Below are positions 26,615 through 34,398 of a stretch of DNA of 64,000 nt, piece after piece. Under the pieces are notes generated by a model. The model searched no databases, was not told the origin of the DNA, and saw only the letters and a list, made by a program, of their open reading frames with translations. How positions within the stretch are numbered: position 1 is the first letter of the stretch; each line of letters opens with the position of its first letter. The position numbers and the translations under genes were made by a program. Source of the stretch: JAGNZR01 sp051646055 (lineage in GTDB: Bacteria; Fusobacteriota; Fusobacteriia; Fusobacteriales; Fusobacteriaceae); NCBI GenBank assembly GCA_051646055.1, contig JBOFCM010000055.1, positions 1 through 64,000 of the forward strand. Reading direction: 5' to 3'.

Positions 26615-27100
26615 TTATTCTAAATTATTTTTCAAATACAAATACTCACTATAGGCCATCATAAACGCCGGAATATCTTGAGGTTTGTTGTGTACAAGAT
26701 TTTCAAAGTTTTTGACCCCAAATTCTAAATATTCCTCTGAGAGTTGATTCAATCTTACACCCTTCATTATTGCGTAGGCAATCATGGGCGAATCTTTTTG
26801 GCTCTGAGTGTCTATAACTTCCACCACTATTTCTTTCAATACCAGTTGAAGATTTCTATAATGTTCAAAAATTTCTTCCGAAATATTCTCCAATGTATCA
26901 ACCAATGTCATCAGATACAATCCCGTAGTTTTTTCATCTACAAGATGTTTTTTCGCATCTTGAAAATTTTTAATTATTCCATCATATCCTGCCTTCTGAT
27001 TAAAAAATGTTTCATAAGCAGCATAGTAGGGTAGAGTACTATACAACTCTTTAAGTGCGCTTTCGGCTTCACTACTACACTTATTTTTTTCTTTTTTCAT
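26615..27100 (-). CDS. Shortened, non-catalytic GH105 paralogue heading the pectin operon
   Basis: 161 residues. The whole chain aligns with the GH105 enzyme at 10043-11206. ALKELYSTLPYYAAYE matches VWLDGIYMALPFYMEYE; LVDEKTTGL matches MKDQKTGL; YLMTLVDTLENI matches WYVMALVDILEIM; IAYAIMKGVRLNQLSEEYL matches MYAYTLLKGVRLGYLNEEYR. The Asp corresponding to D149 is Lys, and the segment carrying D198 and the substrate aromatics is deleted. GGAGG lies 5 bases before the ATG at 27100; the upstream ATG at 27118 touches GGAG directly. Cytoplasmic, first in the operon. Perhaps a binding, sensing or scaffold protein. Confidence 0.75.
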   Translation of the reverse strand: MKKEKNKCSSEAESALKELYSTLPYYAAYETFFNQKAGYDGIIKNFQDAKKHLVDEKTTGLYLMTLVDTLENISEEIFEHYRNLQLVLKEIVVEVIDTQSQKDSPMIAYAIMKGVRLNQLSEEYLEFGVKNFENLVHNKPQDIPAFMMAYSEYLYLKNNLE

Positions 27101-27130
27101 AACCTCCTCCACATCCATCTCCTTTTAAGC

Positions 27131-27176
27131 TTGTATACTACCACTTATTTTTATCCTATTTGATGTTTTTTGTCAA
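27131..27176 (-). promoter_or_regulatory. Promoter and GTATAC-type operator of the pectin operon
   Basis: Minus strand TTGACA (27171-27176), 17 bases, TAAAAA (27148-27153). GTATACAA follows at 27131-27138, just past the expected transcription start. This matches the half-site of the dyad at 16625-16641. Similar elements (ATTATACAATCTTATAC near 27240; ATTGTATGC near 27339) lie in the same 276-base divergent region. Confidence 0.65.
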
Positions 27177-27376
27177 GTTATTTTCACTAAAAATAACCAA
27201 ATATATTTTTTTTAATTCTTTTTGTGCAATTTTAGTTAAATTATACAATCTTATACTTAGACCCATAAATTTTAACTTAAAAGATTAAAAACTTGCTTTT
27301 CCAAAACAAATATTATAGAATATCCAAGTATGTTACATAAATTGTATGCAAGGAATAAAATAAAAAAGGAGAAATT

Positions 27377-28063
27377 ATGATTTTAATCAATAGCAAAAAA
27401 AACATAGATGAAACTAACCCCCAATTTGCATATAGAGTTCTTAAGGAAAATATTTTGAGCTTAGTCCTCAGACCTGGGGAAGCTATAAGTGAAACGGAAA
27501 TGTCTAAAATTTTAGAAATAAGCAGAACACCTATCAGAGAGGCATTGGTACATCTTAAAAATGAGGCTCTTATCGATGTTTATCCACAAAAAGGGACTTT
27601 TGTCTCTCTTTTAGATTTTACCCTTATTGAGGAAGCTGAATTCATGAGAACAGTTTTAGAGCAAGAGGTTATCAAATTGGCTACATTATCTTTTCCTGAA
27701 GATTCCCTAGTAGCTCTGGAAAAAAATCTAAACTCCCAGAGAAGAATAGCTGAATTTTCTCCATCTGCCTTTGAATTTTTTAATTTAGACAATAGTTTTC
27801 ACGAAATTATTTTTAAAGGATGCAATAAATCAAATGTTTGGGAACAGATAAAAATTATAAGTTCTCACCTCAACCGTATCCGTCTTTTGGATGCTGTAGA
27901 ACGTGAAAGTCTCAAACTTACTCTTCTTCAGCATGAAGAAATATTTAACCTAATTAAGAATAAAGATGTTACAAATGTAGACAAAGTCATAAAAAACCAC
28001 GTGAGTAGCTTTCATGCTCAATTGGAAAAACTTTATAAAAAATATCCTAAATTTTTCAAGTAG
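27377..28063 (+). CDS. GntR/FCD-family transcriptional regulator 2
   Basis: 228 residues: winged helix (ISETEMSKILEISRTPIREALVHLK) and an FCD domain with metal/ligand-type residues (NSFHEIIFKGC, QHEEIFNLI). Divergent from the pectin operon across a 276-base control region, so the operon is its likely target. AAGGAG before the ATG. Paralogue of the regulator at 15910-16581: both share SRTP-R, FHxxxF and the VWEQI segment. Followed after 12 bases by a MATE gene. Confidence 0.91.
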   Translation: MILINSKKNIDETNPQFAYRVLKENILSLVLRPGEAISETEMSKILEISRTPIREALVHLKNEALIDVYPQKGTFVSLLDFTLIEEAEFMRTVLEQEVIKLATLSFPEDSLVALEKNLNSQRRIAEFSPSAFEFFNLDNSFHEIIFKGCNKSNVWEQIKIISSHLNRIRLLDAVERESLKLTLLQHEEIFNLIKNKDVTNVDKVIKNHVSSFHAQLEKLYKKYPKFFK

Positions 28064-28075
28064 GAAGTGACATAT

Positions 28076-29440
28076 ATGGTCTCTGTACAGAGTAACTCCA
28101 ATACAATTTTAGAAGGCAATATTCTTACTACACTTTTAAAAATTTCTCTACCTATCATGTTGAATCAACTCCTTCAAACATTTTATAATATTAGTGACTC
28201 CTATTTCATGGGACTTTTAGGAAGCGAGGCTCTAGCTGCCTCTGCTTTTACTTCCCCTATATTTCAAGTCTTGGTAAGTCTTGGGGCCGGACTTGCTACA
28301 GGTGGAATGATAATTTTCTCCAAAAATATAGGCGCAGGAAAATTCGAGGATAATCTAAAATCAAAATCTCAACTTCTGATAGTTAATCTTCTTTTGGGTT
28401 CTATCCTTACTCTGGTAGCTTATATTTTCACTGAGGATATACTCCATTTTTCAGGTGCTACAGGCCCCCTTACTGAACTTAGCAGCAAATATATGAAAAT
28501 TCTTTTCCTCTCTATTCCATCTCTATTAATTATTAATAGTTATAGTGCTATAGAAAATTCCAAAGGCAATACAAAAAAACCACTTTTTTTAGTAGCCGTT
28601 TCAACTGGACTAAATATTATACTCAACTCTTTAGCTGTGAAATTCAATACAGGAATCTCAGGAATTGCTTTAGCAACTCTTATTTCAAGCTTATTGCTGA
28701 CTAGCTACTGCATTTTTGAACTTTTCAAGAACAATGATATTTCATTAAAATATTTAAAACCAGATCCAACCCTAATTTTATATATCCTTTCCATGGGGAT
28801 TCCAGTGGCACTTTCCAGTTCCACTGCTTCTTTGGGATTTGTTGTTATGAATAGATATGTGGTTGATTTTGGATCAGAGGCTCTCGCTGCCTTCGGAATA
28901 GGAAATAGAATTAACAACATCTTCTATACTCCTGCTAATGGTCTTCTCACTGGAGTCAGCATCATGATTTCCCAAAATCTAGGAGCTAAAAATAAAAAAA
29001 GAATGAAAGAGATTTTTAAAGTATCTATGAAAACTTCAATTTCTATAGCTTTTTTGGGTTCTTTTCTGCTGTATTTTCTAACAGAACCTATGATAGCAAT
29101 CTTCACACAGGATCCCGAAATATTTAGACATTCTAAAAATTATTTACATATTTTTGTATATTGTAATTTAGCATGGGGAGTATACCAAATCTATTCAGGA
29201 TATTTTTTAGGAGTAGGACTCACAAAATTAAACTTCTATATAAATTTAGGAAGAGTTTGGGCGTTTAGAATACCGGTTCTTATTTTTTTAAAAAATTTTT
29301 TTAGTTTAGAAGCATACTCCATATGGTTTGCCATGCTAATCAGTAATATTTTAGTGATGTTTTTAGTCGCTATAATTTTTTATTTGAAGTTCAACAGACA
29401 TCATAATTTTTTAAAAAAAAGCCTTTTAACCGATGCTTAG
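28076..29440 (+). CDS. MATE-family efflux transporter
   Basis: About 454 residues, 12 hydrophobic segments in two similar halves; each half starts with the P-I-M-L-N-Q/P-V-A-L type motif (ISLPIMLNQLLQTFYNISDSY; GIPVALSSSTASLGF). A GTG at 28067 is open, but AGGAAG overlaps it; ATG at 28076 has 8-base spacing. Probable Na+ or H+ driven exporter; substrate unknown. Co-transcribed with GntR regulator 2, which may tie it to uronate metabolism. Confidence 0.9.
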   Translation: MVSVQSNSNTILEGNILTTLLKISLPIMLNQLLQTFYNISDSYFMGLLGSEALAASAFTSPIFQVLVSLGAGLATGGMIIFSKNIGAGKFEDNLKSKSQLLIVNLLLGSILTLVAYIFTEDILHFSGATGPLTELSSKYMKILFLSIPSLLIINSYSAIENSKGNTKKPLFLVAVSTGLNIILNSLAVKFNTGISGIALATLISSLLLTSYCIFELFKNNDISLKYLKPDPTLILYILSMGIPVALSSSTASLGFVVMNRYVVDFGSEALAAFGIGNRINNIFYTPANGLLTGVSIMISQNLGAKNKKRMKEIFKVSMKTSISIAFLGSFLLYFLTEPMIAIFTQDPEIFRHSKNYLHIFVYCNLAWGVYQIYSGYFLGVGLTKLNFYINLGRVWAFRIPVLIFLKNFFSLEAYSIWFAMLISNILVMFLVAIIFYLKFNRHHNFLKKSLLTDA

Positions 29441-29461
29441 CATCTGATTAAAAGGCTTTTT
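29415..29461 (+). terminator. Terminator after MATE gene
   Basis: AAAAGCCTTTTAA (29417-29429) pairs with TTAAAAGGCTTTT (29448-29460), followed by T; it overlaps the gene's stop codon. Confidence 0.88.
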
Positions 29462-29526
29462 CCATTAAAAAATAAATTTTTATCACTAAAACAATGCCAC
29501 AATAGTCTAGTTCTTGAATACATTTT

Positions 29527-30567
29527 TTATCTATTTAACTCCGATACACTTCCTCCAGCTAGGTGATCTTTTATGGTTCTCTCCACCAAAGGAAAATCTA
29601 CACAGCTCAAATCACCTACCACAGTATTTTTCAAAACTGACATAGCATTCCCAAATTGTAAAGCTTTTTGAAGATTATTATATTTTAAAATTCCGAAAAG
29701 CACCCCCGAAAGATATGCATCTCCGCTCCCTATTCTATCCACAACATCTATATCCACATACGGATTTTCTTCATAGAATTCATCTCCATCTCTCTCATAG
29801 ATTACAGAAGTAAAATCATGTTTTTTAGGGGATTTTACACTTCTTTTAGTTGTAGCTATTACTTTCACATCAAAGTCCACTGCAAAGCTCCTCAATATAT
29901 CTTTTAACTCTCCCTCTCTTCCAAACATCTTCCTTAAACTTTCTTCAGAGATAAAAAGTATATCCAGGTAGGGGAGTATACTCTCGATGATTTCCTTAGC
30001 CTCTTCCTCACTCCACAGAGTAGCTCTGAAGTTTACATCAAAAGATATATATGCTCCTGCCTCTTTAAATTTTTTTACCAGCTCTACAGATACCTTTCTC
30101 ACATCATCTGTGAGCCCTAATGTTATTCCACTCAAATGAAATATTTCTGCAGTTTTAAAAACCCCTTCTGGAATGTCGCTCACTTTTATGTTTGCGAAAG
30201 ATGAATGAGCTCTATCATAGATAACCGAGGGTTTTCTCGGATAAGCTCCATATTCGTAGTAATAAAGACCCAATCTTTTCTCTTTTGAGTTATCATAAAT
30301 AAGAAAATCATCGCTGACTCCATAGGCACGAACCATTTTTTTTACAAACCTTCCCAACTCATTATCTGGAATTTTACTGACAATCCCTCCCCGAATACCT
30401 AAACTCTCTAGCCCAGCCACAACATTTAATTCAGAACCTCCTATCTGCTTTTCAAAACTATTCCCTTGAAAAATCATCTCATTTATAGGTGAGGATAATC
30501 TCATCATAATCTCTCCAAAGCTCACTACTCCATATTTCTTATCCTTGAATTTAAAACATTCTTTCAT
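29527..30567 (-). CDS. PfkB-family sugar kinase, KDG-kinase-like (copy 2)
   Basis: About 346 residues of the ribokinase/PfkB family: N-terminal GEIMMRLSSP, sugar-binding IGGSELNVVAGLESLG and the anion-hole/base motif DRIGSGDAYLSG. GGAGG lies 8 bases before the ATG at 30567; the ATG at 30582 is part of that GGAGG stretch. Similar to the KdgK at 31174-32196 but clearly diverged. Probably phosphorylates KDG or a related 2-keto-3-deoxy acid. A long hairpin lies just upstream. Confidence 0.88.
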   Translation of the reverse strand: MKECFKFKDKKYGVVSFGEIMMRLSSPINEMIFQGNSFEKQIGGSELNVVAGLESLGIRGGIVSKIPDNELGRFVKKMVRAYGVSDDFLIYDNSKEKRLGLYYYEYGAYPRKPSVIYDRAHSSFANIKVSDIPEGVFKTAEIFHLSGITLGLTDDVRKVSVELVKKFKEAGAYISFDVNFRATLWSEEEAKEIIESILPYLDILFISEESLRKMFGREGELKDILRSFAVDFDVKVIATTKRSVKSPKKHDFTSVIYERDGDEFYEENPYVDIDVVDRIGSGDAYLSGVLFGILKYNNLQKALQFGNAMSVLKNTVVGDLSCVDFPLVERTIKDHLAGGSVSELNR

Positions 30568-30590
30568 AATCTCATCCTCCATATATTGAT

Positions 30591-30624
30591 AAAAGGAGCA
30601 AACTTTTTCAAGTTTACTCCTTTT
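30591..30624 (-). terminator. Long hairpin between yhcH-like gene and second kinase
   Basis: AAAAGGAG-(C)-AAACTT pairs with AAGTTT-(A)-CTCCTTTT, about 14 paired bases, with only a short T run after it. It may end the eda-kdgK-yhcH message incompletely, or shape the leader of the second kinase. One arm contains an AGGAG that is not at a start codon. Confidence 0.55.
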
Positions 30625-30718
30625 AAACAGGAACTATTTTAGCATTTTGATTTACTTGGGAGTTGAACAAAATATTTTTTTTTGAATTCCTGCTCCAAAT
30701 TTTATCTGAACTAGTATA

Positions 30719-31171
30719 CTAGTTTTTGGCTTTAAATACAACTTTCTTCACTTCTGATTTTTCTAAAACTTTCATGCCAGGCATATGTGGTTCTCCTGGA
30801 AAAAACATCACAAAACTATCTTCAGTTACTTTAATTACTGTTTCACATTCTCCAGATTGTTTCTCAACATCTTTTTCAGGATTGTATTCTTGAGTAACCT
30901 CAAGTTTATCCACTCCTGATACCGCCATATTCTCTTCTCCTTTTACTAGAAGCTGGATATCTATATAATCTTTATGGGTTTCAAAGAAACAGTTTTCCAA
31001 ATCTTTCGTTGTGTAAGTCTGAGTATTATAGAAAACATTTTTCCCATCTACTTCATGCTTGCCAACTTCTGATTTCTTATAATTCTCTTTTATAATTTCC
31101 TCAATAGCAAAATCTAAATTTTTATTTATCCCTTTATAATTATGAATGTTTTTTACTTTGTCAAATATCAT
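30719..31171 (-). CDS. YhcH/YjgK/YiaL-family protein
   Basis: 150 residues, cupin-like family (DUF386) found in sugar acid and sialic acid operons. Conserved pieces: ETHKDYIDIQLLVKGEE and FVMFFPGEPHMPGM, with His/Glu residues suited to a metal. Directly follows kdgK (2-base gap). Possibly handles anomers or epimers of a pathway sugar acid; the reaction is not established. Confidence 0.9.
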   Translation of the reverse strand: MIFDKVKNIHNYKGINKNLDFAIEEIIKENYKKSEVGKHEVDGKNVFYNTQTYTTKDLENCFFETHKDYIDIQLLVKGEENMAVSGVDKLEVTQEYNPEKDVEKQSGECETVIKVTEDSFVMFFPGEPHMPGMKVLEKSEVKKVVFKAKN

Positions 31172-31173
31172 AA

Positions 31174-32196
31174 TTATCTCTGTACCCTTCCAGAAGCATC
31201 TCCACCTGCAAGAGTTTCAACTTCCTCACGTGTAACAAGATTTGCATCTCCTGGGATTGTATGCTTAAGAGCCGATGCAGCAACTGCAAACTCAAGAGCA
31301 TCTTCTTGAGATTTTCCGTCTAACAAACCACAGATTAGTCCACCAGCAAAAGAATCTCCTCCTCCAACTCTATCAACTATTCTTACATCATATTTCTTAG
31401 AATGGTAGAAATCCTTTCCATTATATATTAGTGCTGACCATCCGTTATCAGAAGCTGAATGAGATTCTCTCAATGTTGTTACAACATATTTAAATCCAAA
31501 AGCATCTTTCATCTGCTTAAAGATATCTTTGTATCCATCTAACTCTAAATCTCCAGAAGTAACATCTGTATTTCCAGGCTTAAATCCAAGAACTAGTTCT
31601 GCATCTTCTTCATTTCCAATACAAACATCAACATATTTCATAAGTCCTGTCATAACTTCTTTGGCTCTTGCTGGTGTCCATAATTTCTTTCTGTAGTTAA
31701 GGTCAACTGATACTGTTACTCCATGCTTTTTAGCTGATTTTAAAGCTTCTTCTGTTAATTGGGCTGCTTCTTCAGAAAGTGCTGGAGTTATTCCTGTAAA
31801 GTGGAACCACTCTGCATCTTTAAAGATAGCATCAAAATCAAAGTGCTCTGCTCTTGCTGTAGAGATTGCAGTATTTGCTCTGTCATAAACAACTTTAGAG
31901 GCTCTCATAGATGCTCCTGTTTCCAGGAAGTATATTCCCATTCTGTCTCCGCCTCTAGCTATGTAATCTGTTTTTACTCCATATTTATTTAAAGACTGAA
32001 TAGCACATTGTGCAATCTCATTTTTTGGAAGTCTTGTAACATAATGAGCGTTATATCCGTAATTAGCTAAAGAGATTGCAACATTTGCCTCTCCTCCTCC
32101 ATATACCACATCAAACTCATCTGCTTGTGAAAATCTTTTAAACCCTGGAGAAGTGAGTCTTAGCATTATTTCTCCCATTGTTATTACTTTTTTCAT
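31174..32196 (-). CDS. kdgK: 2-dehydro-3-deoxygluconokinase
   Basis: 340-residue PfkB kinase: GEIMLRLTSPG, the substrate loop YGGGEANVAISLANYG, and DRVGGGDSFAGGLICGL. Phosphorylates KDG to KDPG, the substrate of the aldolase encoded upstream. Good GGGGG ribosome-binding site; 46 bases after eda. Its place beside eda makes it the principal KDG kinase of the two in the window. Confidence 0.94.
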   Translation of the reverse strand: MKKVITMGEIMLRLTSPGFKRFSQADEFDVVYGGGEANVAISLANYGYNAHYVTRLPKNEIAQCAIQSLNKYGVKTDYIARGGDRMGIYFLETGASMRASKVVYDRANTAISTARAEHFDFDAIFKDAEWFHFTGITPALSEEAAQLTEEALKSAKKHGVTVSVDLNYRKKLWTPARAKEVMTGLMKYVDVCIGNEEDAELVLGFKPGNTDVTSGDLELDGYKDIFKQMKDAFGFKYVVTTLRESHSASDNGWSALIYNGKDFYHSKKYDVRIVDRVGGGDSFAGGLICGLLDGKSQEDALEFAVAASALKHTIPGDANLVTREEVETLAGGDASGRVQR

Positions 32197-32242
32197 TTTT
32201 TATCCCCCTGAATATTTAATTTATTTTATTTTTTGTTTTTAT

Positions 32243-32884
32243 TTATTTTTTTAATGCTAATCTTGCTTCTTTAACTTTTGCAACAAAAGCTTTTGCTGTC
32301 GCTGTAATCTCTTCAGATGGTCCAGTTGCAAGTTTCCCTCCTGCTCCAACTGCGATAACTCCATTCTTGATCCATTGATCAACGTTTTCAATACTCACTC
32401 CACCTGTAGGCATGATATTTACCTGTGGCAAAGGTGCCTTTACAGCTTTTATGAAATCAGGTCCAAAAGCTGATCCTGGGAATAACTTCACTATATCTGC
32501 TCCTGCTTCCATAGCTCTTACCATCTCTGTAATCGTCATACATCCTGGCATATATGGTATTGCATATCTGTTGCAAAGTTTTGCAGTTTCATCATTAAAG
32601 CATGGAGAAACTATATATTCAGCTCCTGCGAGGATAGCAATTCTAGCTGTTTCTGTATCTAGAACTGTTCCGGCACCAATTATAAGTTGCTCAGAAGGAA
32701 TTTCAGCTTTAAGAGCTTTAATAACTTCAGTAGCTCCCGGGACTGTATACGTAACCTCGATAGCAGGAAGTCCTCCAGCAACGCAGGCCTTAGAAATTCT
32801 CAATGCTTCTTCAACATTCTCAGCCCTTACAACTGCAACCACTCCAGTCTCTGCAATTCTTCTTAATGTTTCAAATTTTTTCAT
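32243..32884 (-). CDS. eda: KDPG/KHG aldolase
   Basis: 213 residues. TIM-barrel aldolase with catalytic Glu in AIEVTYTVPGA and Schiff-base Lys in DIVKLFPGSAFGPDF. Splits KDPG to pyruvate and glyceraldehyde-3-phosphate, the exit of both uronate branches. The open frame begins at 32917, but that start lies inside the palindromic operator. GGGAG precedes the ATG at 32884, which gives the usual N-terminus MKKFETLRRI. Confidence 0.95.
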   Translation of the reverse strand: MKKFETLRRIAETGVVAVVRAENVEEALRISKACVAGGLPAIEVTYTVPGATEVIKALKAEIPSEQLIIGAGTVLDTETARIAILAGAEYIVSPCFNDETAKLCNRYAIPYMPGCMTITEMVRAMEAGADIVKLFPGSAFGPDFIKAVKAPLPQVNIMPTGGVSIENVDQWIKNGVIAVGAGGKLATGPSEEITATAKAFVAKVKEARLALKK

Positions 32885-32909
32885 AAAATCAGCTCCCATT
32901 TCCGAGACT

Positions 32910-32936
32910 TTCCGCATATGCGGAACCGGTCCGGTT
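32910..32936. promoter_or_regulatory. Two overlapping palindromes, likely IclR-type operator
   Basis: TTCCGCATATGCGGAA (32910-32925) and AACCGGTCCGGTT (32924-32936) are both perfect dyads and far richer in G+C than their surroundings. They lie just downstream of the predicted eda transcription start and directly after the IclR gene, so a bound repressor would block elongation. Confidence 0.75.
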
Positions 32937-32952
32937 TTTAGTTTACAGATAA

Positions 32953-32981
32953 TTTATACTCTTTATTTTTTTATTTGTCAA
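32953..32981 (-). promoter_or_regulatory. Promoter of eda-kdgK-yhcH
   Basis: Minus strand TTGACA (32976-32981), 17 bases, TATAAA (32953-32958). Confidence 0.8.
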
Positions 32982-32999
32982 TATTTTTTTATTTTTTAT

Positions 33000-33755
33000 T
33001 TATAAAATTGTACTATATCCCAATTCTTTGGATATTTTCTGTGTTATTTCTTTTAAAATTTCACTTGATTTTTCTAAATTTTCATTTGGATTATAAAACC
33101 CTGATGCACTGATAGCAGCTACTATTTTTCCACTAGCATCGTAAATGGGCGCTGACATACAAAGTTGATTGTCCTCTATTTCACGGTCATCCAAAGCATA
33201 TCCCTTTTTTCTCCATAACCGGAGATGATCAAGGAATTTGTCAGGATCTGTAATTGTCCTCTCTGTTTTAGCCGCCATTCCTTTCTCCTTCAAAATTTTC
33301 TTTATTTTTTCTTCTGAAAGTCCAAAGAGCATGACTTTTCCTAGTGCGGTACAATGCACAGGATTTCTCGACCCCAATGTAGCTGTAGTAACTATAGGAC
33401 TGCTTGGTTCTCTCTTATCTAGGTATATTACCTCTCCATCTTTCAATATACCTAAAAACACTGTTTTATTAAGCTTTTCTGACAATTGCTTAAGATATTT
33501 TTGCGCAATCTTAAGCATATCTTTTTCATATGAAAGTCCTATTCTAAAGGTTTCAAGACCTATCACGTAACGATTTTGGACCCCTTCTATAACATTTATC
33601 ATATCTGTATAAATAAGAGTTTGAACTATATCAAAGGCACTACTTTTGGGTATATCTAATTCAGATATTATCTCTTTCAAAGTAACGCCTTCATTTCTGC
33701 TGCTAATAAATTTCAAAATTTCCATACTTCGTTCCACACTTCTATTTATTTTCAA
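33000..33755 (-). CDS. IclR-family regulator (KdgR-like)
   Basis: 251 residues: N-terminal winged helix (MEILKFISSRNEGVTLKEI, LDIPKSSAFDIVQTL) and C-terminal effector domain (NPVHCTALGKVMLFG, LDDREIEDNQLCMSAPIYD). Sits immediately upstream of eda-kdgK with the palindromic operator between. KdgR of other bacteria is an IclR protein sensing KDG; the same role is likely here. The ribosome-binding site is weak (GAGGGAAG about 12 bases before ATG). Confidence 0.92.
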   Translation of the reverse strand: MKINRSVERSMEILKFISSRNEGVTLKEIISELDIPKSSAFDIVQTLIYTDMINVIEGVQNRYVIGLETFRIGLSYEKDMLKIAQKYLKQLSEKLNKTVFLGILKDGEVIYLDKREPSSPIVTTATLGSRNPVHCTALGKVMLFGLSEEKIKKILKEKGMAAKTERTITDPDKFLDHLRLWRKKGYALDDREIEDNQLCMSAPIYDASGKIVAAISASGFYNPNENLEKSSEILKEITQKISKELGYSTIL

Positions 33756-33840
33756 TTTCTTCCCTCTTTTTCAAAATTATTTTCACAAGATATCTTATAT
33801 TATTTTTTTTAATCCTTCAATAAAAATTTCTCTAAAAAAA

Positions 33841-34146
33841 TTAACAGAATATATCTCTCATACTTTGAATAAGTCTTAAGATTCTCTCGTCGCTGATATG
33901 ATAGAATACAAATTGTCCCTCTTTTCTGTCTGCTAGTATTCTATTGGCTTTCAGTACAGCCAAATGCTGAGATATCATAGGCTGGGATATATGCGAAAGT
34001 TTTTCTACTATATCTCCCACACAGAGAGGCTTTTTTTCAATGGTACAAAGTATTGCTAACCTTGTAGGATGAGACACTTTTTTTAAAAGTTCCGTAGCTT
34101 CTAACATTTTTTTGTTTTTTTCATCAATATTGATTTCGCTTCTCAT
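33841..34146 (-). CDS. ArsR-family regulator
   Basis: 101-residue winged helix: VSHPTRLAILCTIEKKPLCVGDIVEKL, recognition helix SQPMISQHLAVLK, beta-wing EGQFVFYH. The alpha-3 region holds a single Cys (LCVGD) in place of the metal-binding CxC, plus one Cys in ILCTI and one at the C-terminus, so thiol/redox sensing or another effector is possible. No metal exporter or arsenic gene is next to it. Divergent from an ABC-F gene across 252 bases, in which I see no clear operator. Confidence 0.9.
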   Translation of the reverse strand: MRSEINIDEKNKKMLEATELLKKVSHPTRLAILCTIEKKPLCVGDIVEKLSHISQPMISQHLAVLKANRILADRKEGQFVFYHISDERILRLIQSMRDIFC

Positions 34147-34398
34147 AATTTTCGCCTCCTATTTTTTTTACATATTAATTTTACTATACTTATTCGTTTT
34201 TTGAAAGAAATTTTTAACCTTTCCATCGGTCTTTTTTTCACCATAAAAACTCAGTTTTTCTGTTTTTTTTCATTTTTTTGTTTTGCTTTTTTAATCCAAA
34301 ATTCTCCATTCTCACCTATCTTTTATACACTTATTATGATAAAATATATTCATTGTTAAAAAAATTTTGATAAAATAATATACAGGAGTTAGACAATT

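Noticed and set aside
32885..32917. Upstream start giving KDPG aldolase 11 extra residues
   Set aside because: The ATG lies in the palindromic operator and has no ribosome-binding site; GGGAG precedes the ATG at 32884.
34147..34398. Search for an ArsR operator in the space between the ArsR gene and the first ABC-F gene
   Set aside because: The region is AT-rich with T runs but shows no convincing dyad.
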